From: Branchiostoma floridae | Taxonomy: Eukaryota > Chordata > Leptocardii > Amphioxiformes > Branchiostomatidae | Reading direction: 5' to 3' | DNA: 64,000 bases | Assembly (NCBI RefSeq): GCF_000003815.2 | Contig: NC_049982.1 | Coordinates: 20,339,245 to 20,403,244 of the forward strand | Part shown: one piece after another, positions 50,140 through 61,006 of the stretch | Numbering within the stretch: position 1 is the stretch's first letter | Layout: each line of letters starts with the position of its first letter | The notes under the pieces: model-generated | Seen by the model: only the letters and a program-made list of their open reading frames with translations | The model's database searches: none | What the model was told of the DNA's origin: nothing | Translations under genes and position numbers: made by a program

Positions 50140-50455
50140 AGCTTTTGTTGCAGCCAGCAGACTCAGGTGGCTGGGCCACGCCTTAAGCCTAAAGAAAGGC
50201 TTGCTCCTGGACTGGAATCCGGGGGCCGAAACTATGGGAAGATATCCAGGGGGAGACCCAGAGAGACATGGATAAACATTGCCCCTGAAAATGCCAGAAT
50301 GACCACAGGAAACAACAATCTGAAGCTGTGTGACGCAGAAAAGATGGCCCAGAATTGCCTGGAATGGCAAAGGATGGTACGCAAGAGACACAAACTCCTG
50401 GATGCAGGCCACTTGTGATGAAGAGACCTTATCAAGTAACAAGTAAGTAAGTAGT
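50140..50455 (+). mobile_element. Non-LTR retrotransposon 3' fragment
   Basis: From about 50152 the plus strand reads AASRLRWLGHALSLKKG and LLLDWNPG, then needs a frame change to GRPRETWINIAPE and a Trp-containing end (CLEWQRMV). This is the LINE ORF C-terminal pattern RLRWLGH...GRP..TW. After the stop at about 50418 comes an AAGTAAGTAAGTAG tail, as in CR1/L2-type elements with short tandem 3' ends. It is frameshifted and truncated. Confidence 0.8.
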
Positions 50456-50676
50456 AACATGTGTGAGTATTGTAGTCTCCAATTTGGAGTACATGTGTTT
50501 ACCTCTAAAAAGTAGTCACTGCTTGATGCACATACGTAACTAATAAATGTCCTCAACGATAAAAACATCATGTTCACACATCAACCTTTCATATCACTTC
50601 TTTTTGGAATCTTCCCTTTCTCGAGATTGAAAACAATGCACAACATACTGAACAACTGAACATCATCAACCTTCAA

Positions 50677-50682
50677 TTTATT
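50677..50682 (-). terminator. TRAPPC1: Candidate poly(A) signal of TRAPPC1
   Basis: AATAAA on the minus strand about 690 bases downstream of the stop at 51374. Confidence 0.4.
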
Positions 50683-51373
50683 GTTATGGAGACTTCTTTA
50701 TACACAAAGAAAAGTATACATATAACATTACATATACACATACAGATTGAAAATGCCTTATCATTACATGGGTAGTCTTGTTTGTGACCAATAGCATAGT
50801 TGTTCACAAGGACAAAGACAAGTACTGTACATTTGCATGTATAGAACAAGTATAAAAGAACTTGATGATGCATAAACAGATACCCCATTAGTTAGATTAA
50901 AAATACACAAGGATGCAGATAACAATTACAACATATTTGAGCCTTGTTTTCTTCCCCCAAGACGGTTCATGTTTACCAAGTTCTTATGTCAGAAAGGTTA
51001 ATAAATTACTAATCCTGCCAGCTCTAAACTACACTGCCTGTTACAACCTTCAGTTCCTGTCGGTCTGGGGTGAGACCAGTTTGTTCTTTACTACCTCACA
51101 TGCTGTGGTGAGACATGCCTAGAATATGGAAATACATTTAACATAGTAACATAGACAAATGAACGCAATATCTCCATACACCGAGGTCATAATGCTGTCT
51201 GACAGAAACCAGTTTGGATATGTTATAATTATGTATGACAATGCTGTAGGAATGTTCAATATTGTGACAGCATATCAATATTAACTCACCAGTCCCAAAG
51301 CCTTATCGGCCGTAGGGGTAGCAATACAAATCATTAATATTGATATAACCACTGATTAAACATTGTTTTAACA

Positions 51374-53593
51374 TCATGAAGACTTTGTGGCAAACATAGG
51401 CAGTCCTCTGACAAAGTTGTCCAACTTGGCCTTGAACAGCTCACTCTCTATGGGCTGTCCCAGTTCATACAGAGGGTTCTTCACTACATACTCCACATAG
51501 ATCTGGTAAAACACAACAACATATACACGGTTAGTGGAGGGGACATCCAAGGTACAGCAGAACTTTTGCAATGAGAAAAATTCACAAACACAGTCAAAAC
51601 TGCCCAAGAAGACCACAAAGGAAACCAAAAAAATTGAGCTGTGTGGACAAATGTTACATGCAAGAAGTATAAGGGGACAATTACCTAAGGGACTGTCATA
51701 AGACTCAAGAGTTTTACAATAACGAGTCTGAGACAATCATTTCAGCAAACCCTCTATGCATCTTATCAGCAAACCTTCTGCTTCTTTCAGCTTCTGACCC
51801 TTTGGTCAATATTTTCCTAATTCACATCAGCTTTGACTATGGCTGAACAGTACTATATGAGAATGACACTCTCTGCCACATAGGGTACATCTGTCAGGTC
51901 TGTTGCAAACTTCTTTTCTCTGGGTGGGTGTGCTTTTGACACATAGCATTGACATAACATTGGCTAATAAAGAGTGTCATTTGAGCTACTGCAATACAAA
52001 TAGGACCTGACTACATGTGATGTACTGGACTGGACTCACACTGCTGTAGATCTGATGTAGTGTTTCCCTACATGCTATGTGTGGTGTTCTATACTGGACA
52101 ACATGGCTTACACTGCTGTAGATCTGATGTAGTGTTTTCCTACATGTTACATGTGATACTGTACTGGACTTACACCTTTTTAGATCTGATGTAGTGTTTT
52201 CCTATATGCTACATGTGATGTTCTATACTGAACTTACACTGCTGTAGATCTGATGTAGTGTTTTCCTATATGCTACATGTGATGTTCTATACTGAACTTA
52301 CACTGCTGTAGATCTGATGTAGTGTTTTCCTATATGCTACATGTGATGTTCTATACTGGACTTGCACTACTGTAGATCTGATATAGTGTTTTCCTATATG
52401 CTACATGTAATGTTCTATACTGGACTTACACTGCTGTAGATCTGATGTAGTGTTTCTCTCATGTTCCCTGCTGCCAGGTCTGTGTTCATCACAAACTTCA
52501 GCCCACTGGGCGTCTCGTAGAAATGCAGTTTGTATTTGTTGGTCTGGTAATTCAGGAAACCATCCTTACTGTGATCTTGTCAAGGGAAACACCAACCGAA
52601 TATATCACACTGAGATTCACCAGGAATGTCCACTAACTCCATACAAGTTCAAGAAAATTAACTCTTGCATGGCAACCAGGCTAGTCAATTAACGATAATC
52701 AAAGATACTCTGATAATAAATGATCTTGTTATTAGTATATGGCTCAACACAATCTGGATTACTTTATTTGGTACTTCACAACTTGACTAATAAAACATTG
52801 TCAAGATTTAACAAACATCATTGTCATAAAATAAGAATACATTTTGTATCCTGTATGTGATTATGCAGATGAATATTAGATTTGATTCAAACCCAACACT
52901 CTGTATCTCAGCCTAGCAACTGCAGACAGAGAAACAGTTAGCTGGACCATGTTATAGAGAAACTTTAAGGACCGAAATGGTCATAAGAAAGAATGCATCC
53001 ACTTTGTCACATTTTTCACTGTAAAACGGCACCCAAGAACTTCTAAAAAGGATACTAGTCTGTAGGTGACAGTCTGCTGATGAAGGACTTGATGGAAAAC
53101 AGCATTCCATACATTAACTTGAATTCCTGGCAATGAAATAAAGGAAGGTTAGCAAAAACCAAAACAAAACATTTCCTGGCAATACACAAGAGGTATTTTC
53201 AAGTCAGTTGTAGCACTACACTAAAGGCTCCACCCCCAAGGAGTTGCCAAAAGGGAGCTTTAGCAGTTGGTATGGATAATACTGTAAATGCAGAAACTTT
53301 TGCATCAGTTTAATGTTCAGGTTTTCGTGGTGGCCACTTCACTGCGAACTTAAAACCACCACAAACATTTTTCCATGGCAGTAAGAGACTACAGTACATA
53401 GTGCAGCTGCTTACTTAAAACCACTGCGAAAAGTTCTTTTTCCCGCTACCGAGAAATTAAATCCCCTCGAACTTAAATGCATCTACAGTATCACCTCTTC
53501 CCTGGACATGCCGGGTTGTTTCTTCCTGTTCCACTCGCTGTAGTGAAGACAGGTCCCATTGCGGTCAAATATATACAGGTTGAACACAGTCAT
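51374..53593 (-). CDS. TRAPPC1: TRAPP complex subunit 1 (Bet5 homologue)
   Basis: Four coding exons on the minus strand: 53593-53495, 53126-53056, 52568-52430, 51502-51374, total 145 residues, exactly the human length. The protein begins [20 protein letters not shown] and has the longin-like fold of small TRAPP subunits, with [32 protein letters not shown] and the C-terminal [23 protein letters not shown]1 is a core subunit of TRAPP, the exchange factor for Rab1/Ypt1 in ER-to-Golgi and Golgi traffic. Exon 2 ends GACTA|GTATCC, a weaker donor, completed by T from exon 3 to give Tyr; that junction is supported by the continuous family match. Intron 3 holds tandem copies of the exon 3 end and its donor. 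Confidence 0.94.
52030..52465 (-). repeat. 64-bp tandem repeat made from the TRAPPC1 exon 3 boundary
   Basis: Seven units, with TAGATCTGAT on the plus strand at 52047, 52119, 52181, 52245, 52309, 52373 and 52437; the last five intervals are 62 or 64 bases. The unit at 52437 is the real end of TRAPPC1 exon 3 and its donor. The six others lie in intron 3 and repeat both the coding end (LHQIYSS) and the GTAAGT-type donor, some with changes (for example the unit at 52181). Confidence 0.9.
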
Positions 53594-54094
53594 CCTGGAA
53601 ATAGATACAGCAGGCACGAAGTGGTACCTTCTAAATAAACTTCGAATCTATAGTAACGTTATAGTACGTCATGCACTACTCTACATATTAGAGATCAAGG
53701 AGGTTGAAAAATGAATGATGACGAGAGCATTACTAATTTTGTTATGTACAATTGTCGTGCAATAAAGTTGTTCTACCTAACTACACATCGGACGTAGAGC
53801 TTACATTATTCCATGTGTATAATGGTAACCCTTACCAGCAGTATGCATACTAGTAGATACATGATTCATCACATCAAATGCCATTTTTTTAGCAAAAACA
53901 GCTGCCCCCCTCCCCATCAAAGGCTTCCGGACTAAATGAACGACTACGTTCACTTGCGTACGTCTTGCTGCAAGCCATTTGATAAAACCTGAATTAGGAA
54001 TACACTGATAACGTTAGCGATCGTTTTACTGGTTATGTTATTGAGAATGTGCCTAAATATACGAGTAAACACCCCCCCCCCCGTACACACTGAC

Positions 54095-54532
54095 CTGCCC
54101 TGATGATGTCAGACCTCACATACAACAGCAGCGGCACCTGGCGATGAGGAGAAAAAGTGCATTTTACTCAAAACGATATCGTGCCCTTGGTCCATGGGCT
54201 AACGTTTCATGACCTGACAATTTGCCGAAGTCTGGTCTCGTTTCCATGGGTTAACGAGATTTTAACTTAAGCTCTTTAAGGATATTGAACTGCTTGATTT
54301 GCTTTAAGTTAAAAAATATATGACCTCGTACAAAACGTTGTATATCAACGGGCGTTAGACGGGCTAACGTTACATCAGTTTACCATGCCAACCAATACAA
54401 TACTATAAACGACGGGGCCAAGGCTTACTTTACAGAATAGACAAAAATTTTTATATTCAGGAACGTTTTCTTAAAGTTTGAATCAATGAACTACCTTGCT
54501 TATGTCAATCGTGTCCATCAAAACTAGTTCCC
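54095..54532 (-). other. Candidate 5' exons upstream of TRAPPC1
   Basis: Two minus-strand segments have good junctions: one ending at 54495 (ATAAGCAAG|GTAGTT), beginning perhaps at an acceptor at 54532, and one at 54137-54095 (CGCCAG before, GGGCAG|GTCAGT after). Joined in phase they read FPNWELVLMDTIDISK, then VPLLLYVRSDIIRA. Spliced to the first TRAPPC1 coding exon (which starts at 53594) they reach a TGA that overlaps the TRAPPC1 ATG. They are either TRAPPC1 5' untranslated exons with an upstream reading frame, or exons of another minus-strand gene. Confidence 0.3.
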
Positions 54533-55855
54533 AATTTGGGAACTGATGGCATTAGAGCTGCGGCACAGGAGGTTAACATAAGATGTAACCATACGCGGTT
54601 TGGCCGAAACATATCACAGTATTTCTGTGTACACCTTAAGGACAGAAGCATGTCGAGGGCAGCTGAAAAAGCTATCAGGGGGCCATACAGCCATGCGCAG
54701 CTGACATTACTGTTATTGACAGTTGGTACGGACCTTGGTAGGCAATAACATTTGCAACACAGAGGTGGGATTATCAGATCGAAATACACATGTAGTGTTT
54801 TGACATCACTGTTGTCATTTAATTTCCAGACCTAAAAGGATCAGTGATACACAACGACGTGCCGTTTTATAGCATATCAATTTAGCCTTCAGAGGTGAGC
54901 AATAGTTGAGTTTTTAAGGATATAAAAGCTATTGTTATGATATTAAATTATATTTGTGCCAAAAAATGCACTAATCTGTGTCATCAGCCATATACAGATT
55001 CATCGGCTCGTCGATGTTAGTCACCTATCCCGAAGAAGATGTGTATTAGTGCAATTTTTGTCAAATAATAGACTTAAAACACTGTTTGTTTTACCCCATA
55101 TGATTCATCGGATAACCAACCCTTTCTGTTGTTTATCGTGTTTCACCTCCAAGATTCCCAAACCTTGCCGGGACCCCCCGCGGTTTGGCAGGTTTCCCTG
55201 GTGCCGATAACATCTCCCGGCAAATCTGTTGGGCCACTTTCATGCCTCGGTCGTTTGGTACTAAAGCATTGTTATTGCCTCAACTTTCACAGTGCTGAAC
55301 AATGCTAACGTCCAGTTTAAAGTTTAAGTTTAAGTTTAAGATGTCTCTGTTTATATGCCATGATGTTTGTCCTTATCCCACGAAGTATACAGTATGAAAT
55401 ATGATCACTGTAGAGATCATGTCCATGCCTAGTTCAGAAGACTCACTGAAGTAGGATTAAGTAGCTGCAGTTCCACGGAATTTACACCTCAAGAAAACAT
55501 GTGCGCGCCTCAAGAAATACAAACTCTGATTATATATATATAACCTAAGCAACAAAAACATGACATATATACTTAACGCTATACGGATAGAGACATTGAA
55601 GTATTGTTGATCATTGTTCTATGAAACCCATTGAATTGGGAGAACGTTTTCTTTATGTTGGGTAGATCTTTACCCACCTAGGCATCTTCTTGATTATTTG
55701 CAAGTTACATATCTAATATATTATCTATTGATACTTAGAGCCATTTAGTATGTCCTCAGTGACCTCAGTGCCCGTCTCTCAGAGGGAATCTGATCATGCA
55801 TTCAAACCTCGTTAGGCATGGGTGAGGATTCTTGGTTAGAAATCGGATCACTTAC

Positions 55856-55956
55856 CTGGAATTTCACTCCGATTATCTCACAGAAGTGATGCAGCGTTTC
55901 GAACTGATCACTGATGCCAACACAATCTTCCAGTTTGACGGTTGGTGAGCAGTTAC
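55856..55956 (-). other. Candidate coding exon of an unrecognised minus-strand gene
   Basis: An open frame reads SPTVKLEDCVGISDQF and ETLHHFCEIIGVKFQ and ends at a strong donor, CCAG|GTAAGTG, at 55856. The acceptor is weak (CTAAG at 55957). The amino-acid composition looks like real protein, but I recognise no family. Confidence 0.35.
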
Positions 55957-57096
55957 CTTAGCACTGCTGTCATGCCTAAAATGGACTGCGCTGTGTTTGT
56001 AGCATGCATCCAACTTTCGCTTTTAGACAGTAGCAACAAGCGTTATTAGGTTTATGGTTTAGCCGACCTAGCTCACGTTTTTCTGAACGTCTGTCGACTT
56101 TGACCATGGATAAGCCTATGAAGGGCCTGACATGTCACTGTTCAATTTTAAAAGAGTTCTTTACACTGAGTGCTATATGCGCGTTTTTATATACATAGTC
56201 ATGGAGAATATTTGCTACAGCCTTACAATACTTGACATCAGAATATGTTCGGATATTTTTCTTACGCTAAGAATTCTGTCAGTCATTAATTTACTCGTGA
56301 ATGAGAATAAGATACTAGTTAATTCATTCTGCATAACAAATCATAGGGTATATGGATGACTATTCTTGCTGCTGATTGACTATTGCATTCTAGCTGCATG
56401 TATTTCGCCTTTTGATGTTATCAGGTGCCAATTGCCTGCAATACTCCTTCTGGATGGTAGGGGTCACCACAGGATTTACTCCCTGGGTTATTTCGTTTAT
56501 CCAAGGAGGTTCAACCTCGCTGGTTTATCATCATTTATTACTTCAGCTTTATAACAGTATATATACAACATCGTAGAGGGAAATATATACTCTCGACCTT
56601 CTCGACTTTCTGACATCCACTGTGGCACGCATTGGATGACTGGTTGTCAAATGGGTGACAAGGCAAAAAGTTACTGTCTTCCCATCCAATGTCTAGTTGT
56701 CTTGGATTTTTCCTCTAACAATATTGTCCCTGAAAACGACTGGAATATTCGTATCTCTGAAGTGTGTATGGTTCCATCTATGACAATTCCAATGGCCATG
56801 CCATGTATAAATTTGAAGTGCAGTAAAGATGTAGTACTGAGAGAGATGTGCGAGAGTCATTCTCGTTCCCAGAGTTCAAAGTTGGTTCAAACCAGAAAAC
56901 AAACGAAAGTTGTTCAGACCAACTTGTTGACGATCTGTTCTTTGAACGACAAAATCATTCATCATAGGAAGGTATCAAACCCTACTTCTCCCTTGCACTT
57001 TTATGTATCCTGCCAAACACGGAAGTCGGACAGTCTTACCATTCTTACCTGTTCTAAAGTAGGAAACGTACCAGACTAATCAGGTAGTAACGTTAC

Positions 57097-57224
57097 CTGG
57101 TGAGTGAGCTCGTAAAGGAGCCATAACGGTCCCGCTACAATCCATCCATCAAAGAACCTCCACATACCGTCGCGTTGGAAAGGAACGGACGGGAAATTAG
57201 CGAGACTTCTTTTAGCACGTTCCC
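57097..57224 (-). other. Candidate coding exon of an unrecognised minus-strand gene
   Basis: Between acceptor CATCACAG and donor CACCAG|GTAACG an open frame reads GERAKRSLANFPSVPFQRDG, then MWRFFDGWIVAGPLWLLYEL and THQ. The hydrophobic, aromatic stretch could be a membrane or buried helix. The family is not recognised, and its phase does not join directly to the candidate exon at 58804-58886. Confidence 0.35.
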
Positions 57225-58803
57225 CTGTGATGTGTACAATGGTCTATTCAGCTCATACCGCCCGATGTATGTTAGGATCACTGCTCAGACTGCGTCTTCC
57301 TTCAAATGTGTACCGCTGTCCATATACTTGTAGTTATTCATTGTATAGGTTTCATAAAGCTACTAGTATTCTAGTGACACAAAATAAAAAGTACATGTAT
57401 TTGTTGTGAGGAACCGAGTGACTTTAAACATCATATGCATCGGGAAAAGGCAGGTCATCGTCATTCAACCTTATCTTCCAACCTGTTTACCTCTCCGTGG
57501 TCAATGTTACTTATGTCACGTAGCGCGCCATTTCAGATGATATTTTTGTTGCTGTTGTGCCCACCACATGCCGTGTGCAGGGCAACAACCTGTGAAGAAT
57601 GACTGTCAAGGCAGGACAGATAAAATCTCACAAGGGGAAGAATTTTAGGTAAGTATTGGCTCGGGCGTCTCGACAGAGAGCAATGCTTTTTGCCCTCATC
57701 AGGAATTTCTTTCCTATTCATATCAGTTATTTGCTTTTGCCTACAACATTGTTTTATCAAAGCCGTCAGTTTGACAAGTGGCGCGACACAACAGTATACC
57801 GGTGACACCATAGTCTATTCAAGCTATTGAAGGCCAAATTCAGTCTTTCAAAGTTCCTCCACATGGCCCTATTACTTGTTCATGTTTATCTAGCTTTCAA
57901 GGCACACGATCGGCACACGACAGTCATTGAGAATGTTTACTTTTGGAAGTCTATTGTATGGTGCTTTATGAATGGCTCTCTTGTGAATAGATTGAAGTAC
58001 ACCTTTTATAGTTCGAACTACGTCTATTATAATGTTGTTGTGTATAGATTAATTCTTATTTACATCCCAAGCCTTCAATTCATACACAGAAGTGGCTATT
58101 TCCATATCCCATGTGTCGATCCCACAGGTGTTTGATGATATCAGAGTTCATTTTCATAGCTCCTTGCTCCCCCCGCCTCGTTGACCGAGGCATGTCTGGG
58201 TAGGGCGGTGTTGTTTGCGCCACCTCCTATCAACCTCTGCCTATCGGGTTTCCCCTGCTCGGAATTGTTCCAAATGACATTCTTTTGTACCCCAACCAGC
58301 CCTGTTTAGAAGAGTGTAAGTTATTTTAACCTTTCGAGTGACCAAATCGTCTTTGTTGAGTGGAATTAGTTGATCCATCTTAAGAGGCAAGTTTTCTCCG
58401 AGGTATCATAAGCGCCGATTGTGCCCTAAAGGTCCGAAAGGAAAGGAAAGGAAAGGAGGTTGTTTATCCTGTCTCAGTATCCATCACTGCTTGACAAGAC
58501 TACTTGTTCCATTGTTGCGCCTCCATTGCACACGTACTCGAATTTCCCATTGAATGCAGCTGATTCTTATCTTGACTACTCTCATATAATATTTGTTATT
58601 CTTGCCGCTAACCCCCACACCTGTGCCTTTGATCACGGCTGGGGGAGTGACAGGTCCACCTGCTTTCCACCTCACCATGACTTCACCCCAAGGTGAGGAT
58701 GTTGGCACCGATCTTCGCCTTCAGTCGGTGAACCTGCCTGGCGTTAAATTCTAACGGCACGCCTGGCTCTTACCTACTCACGTGACGAACACGCAACATT
58801 TAC

Positions 58804-58886
58804 CTGTACACAGACTCAAGTGTGCTGATCATTGGGGCACCAGAACTTGTACCAAACACTAGTTGATCGCATATCATTGAATTATT
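58804..58886 (-). other. Candidate coding exon of an unrecognised minus-strand gene
   Basis: The acceptor TTATTTCAG and donor GTACAG|GTAAAT bound an 83-base open segment reading NNSMICDQLVFGTSSGAPMI, then STLESVY. It is in phase with 59990-60135 upstream. Its short length makes chance possible. Confidence 0.22.
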
Positions 58887-59989
58887 CTGAAATAAATTCT
58901 TCTGCATGAAATTTCTATATTGTATTAATGTAAAATAGATATGAGCTAAAGTCCAAGCAAAGCTGTATCCTAACTTGTCACTCACTTTTTCACAAGGTGA
59001 CGTTATGGGGAGGTAGCCATGTGTGTAAGGCCACAGTAAGATTCCTCTTACTAACACACAACCCGATAGCACGGGAATGTAAGCACCAATGGTGTTTCTG
59101 ATGTATGTTAATTCATTTACAGTAGGGTTACTCTAATCAGCAACTTGGAAAAGAGCTTAAAGTGACAGTGGTCAGGAGGTTTTCTTTCCCTGAACTTTTG
59201 GTGAAGTTCTGTGAAGTTCTCCTCGCCATTCACACGGCAAGACTCTCTCCCAACAGTCCCACCCATTAAACCTTCCAATCGACCGTTACGTGTTGTTTAC
59301 TGATAGTGTGTTTATTGTAGGTCTTTCAGTGACTTGTGTTACAAGCCGCAGCCATGAAGGCATCCATTTTATCGCACGACCCTTGGCATTTATTTGTCTG
59401 AGTGTCCGTGGTGCAAGTTGTGCCGACAAAGGCTGCCTTCAGGTGGGGATGTCTCATGAACATCAAGGAGATGTTGCCGAGAAAGACGGCATGAGTATTT
59501 CCACGAACTTTTATGAATGCCTCACCCTTTGATCCTGTTCTCCGACTTGGGCCCCACCCCTGGAGTATGTCGTTGCCTATCTGTTACAATTCTTGAGATT
59601 CCTGCGGTGAAACCTTCAAAGTCTTCCCGTGCCGGAGCGTCTGTCGCGGTGTGGACACGAGGCTGTCGTACAGGATGTGATGTCACCAGACACGCGATAT
59701 TTCCCATTGATTCCCACTGACATTAGAAATGATCAAAGACTTAGCAGGCGGACCTGTGATCACAGGGACGGCTCCTTGTAGTCACGCCCTGACACTGACC
59801 TCTTGTTCCGAAAGCCGCCGCGCCATTCAATCTGACAATGCCCAGCTCACGGCAAGATTGTTCATCTAATAATACCATAGCACACCTGCTCGCCTGAATT
59901 ACTCCGGCTAGTGTACACTGGATCAAACCGACTCGCGCTGTTTAGTTGGGGTTGACCCATGGCAAAGGTAAACTAAAGCCAGACCATAC

Positions 59990-60135
59990 CTGTACATCGA
60001 CCGTATACTGTTGCAAGGCTCGTTCCCTCTCTTTCTTTAGGTAAAATGTTTGACAGAAACCACCTGACGAACGGACCACGACATAAGCAGGTTGCGTAAT
60101 ACCAAGATCTATGGCACATTTATCCAACTCGTGAG
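59990..60135 (-). other. Candidate coding exon of an unrecognised minus-strand gene
   Basis: Between acceptor AAGGTCAG and donor GTACAG|GTATGG, 48 codons read AHELDKCAIDLGITQPAYVV, VRSSGGFCQTFYL and KKERERALQQYTVDVQ. The middle vaguely recalls a double-stranded RNA-binding domain (P.Y....G.....F), but the key C-terminal lysines are not where expected, so I do not assign it. Confidence 0.38.
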
Positions 60136-60862
60136 CTGACCTTGTCAGTTGAATGACACAAAAAGTGTTTGATGGGTCTGTCTTCCGCCAAAACGATATT
60201 AGGCGATTAATGTGTGCACAATGAGCATGCATTATGAAGGACTTCAAAGTTTCAAGCGATGTACAGGTACCAAAGATGGGAGGGTTTTACAAATCCATGG
60301 TGAAAAGAAAACTCATCTGGGTACTTCGGCGGATTCCGATGGAAACCAGTCATTTTTAATGAACATGTTAGAACGCCTCAGGGCACTGTTATATGACAAG
60401 ATACAAGGTCGTTCAAAATAAACCGAATACTTCATGATAAAGGCCATGTTGCCGGTACCATCAGTTTGAGACAATGCTTATTTCTTATCCTATGATATGT
60501 ACCTTTCTTATACACATTAAGCACATATACGTAACCACTAATTGAGATTTTTAAACAGTAGGCATTGTGCAACAGTATTCTACCTGTACTGTATGTTTCG
60601 TATATTCCAGGTATACATCATTACCAAGATAGACCAATTCGCACCTGTTGAGGGTGAACACTTCTTACTGTCTTGTTCACCATGCGCTTGAACAGTATAT
60701 TTTGTTTTTCTAACTTTATATGAAAAAAACTATAATTTTCGTAGCAACATAGATTGAGCTGCTCAAATATTCATAATTTTACTCTGGTTACCGCCGATAT
60801 GAAGATCCGTGCGCTCTTATTAGACAAAACACTACATGTATATAGTACATATGTATATAGTC

Positions 60863-61006
60863 GTGGGCTCTATTCAAGTTTCTAAATCTATTCTTTAAGG
60901 CGTCGTCTTGTATCCTATATTGCTTAAGCAAAATAAGTAAGCATATATAATTGCTTGCAAAGTAAGTAAGCAATATAGGATACAAGAATACTTGAATAGA
61001 GCCCAC
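60863..61006. mobile_element. MITE-like fold-back element
   Basis: The outer arms GTGGGCTCTATTCAAGT (60863-60879) and its exact inverse at 60990-61006 enclose inner arms CTTGTATCCTATATTGCTTA (60907-60926) and its inverse at 60966-60985, so the whole 144 bases can form a hairpin. There is no coding capacity. Confidence 0.75.

Noticed and set aside
54505-54789. A 94-codon minus-strand frame and a 70-codon plus-strand frame over the same bases
   Set aside because: No domain or codon pattern favours either; the segment near 54500 is only weakly supported as an exon in a third frame.
57042-57073. A 27-base exon with donor GAACAG|GTAAGA on the minus strand
   Set aside because: It would leave an intron of about 25 bases to the candidate exon ending at 57097, too short to be spliced.
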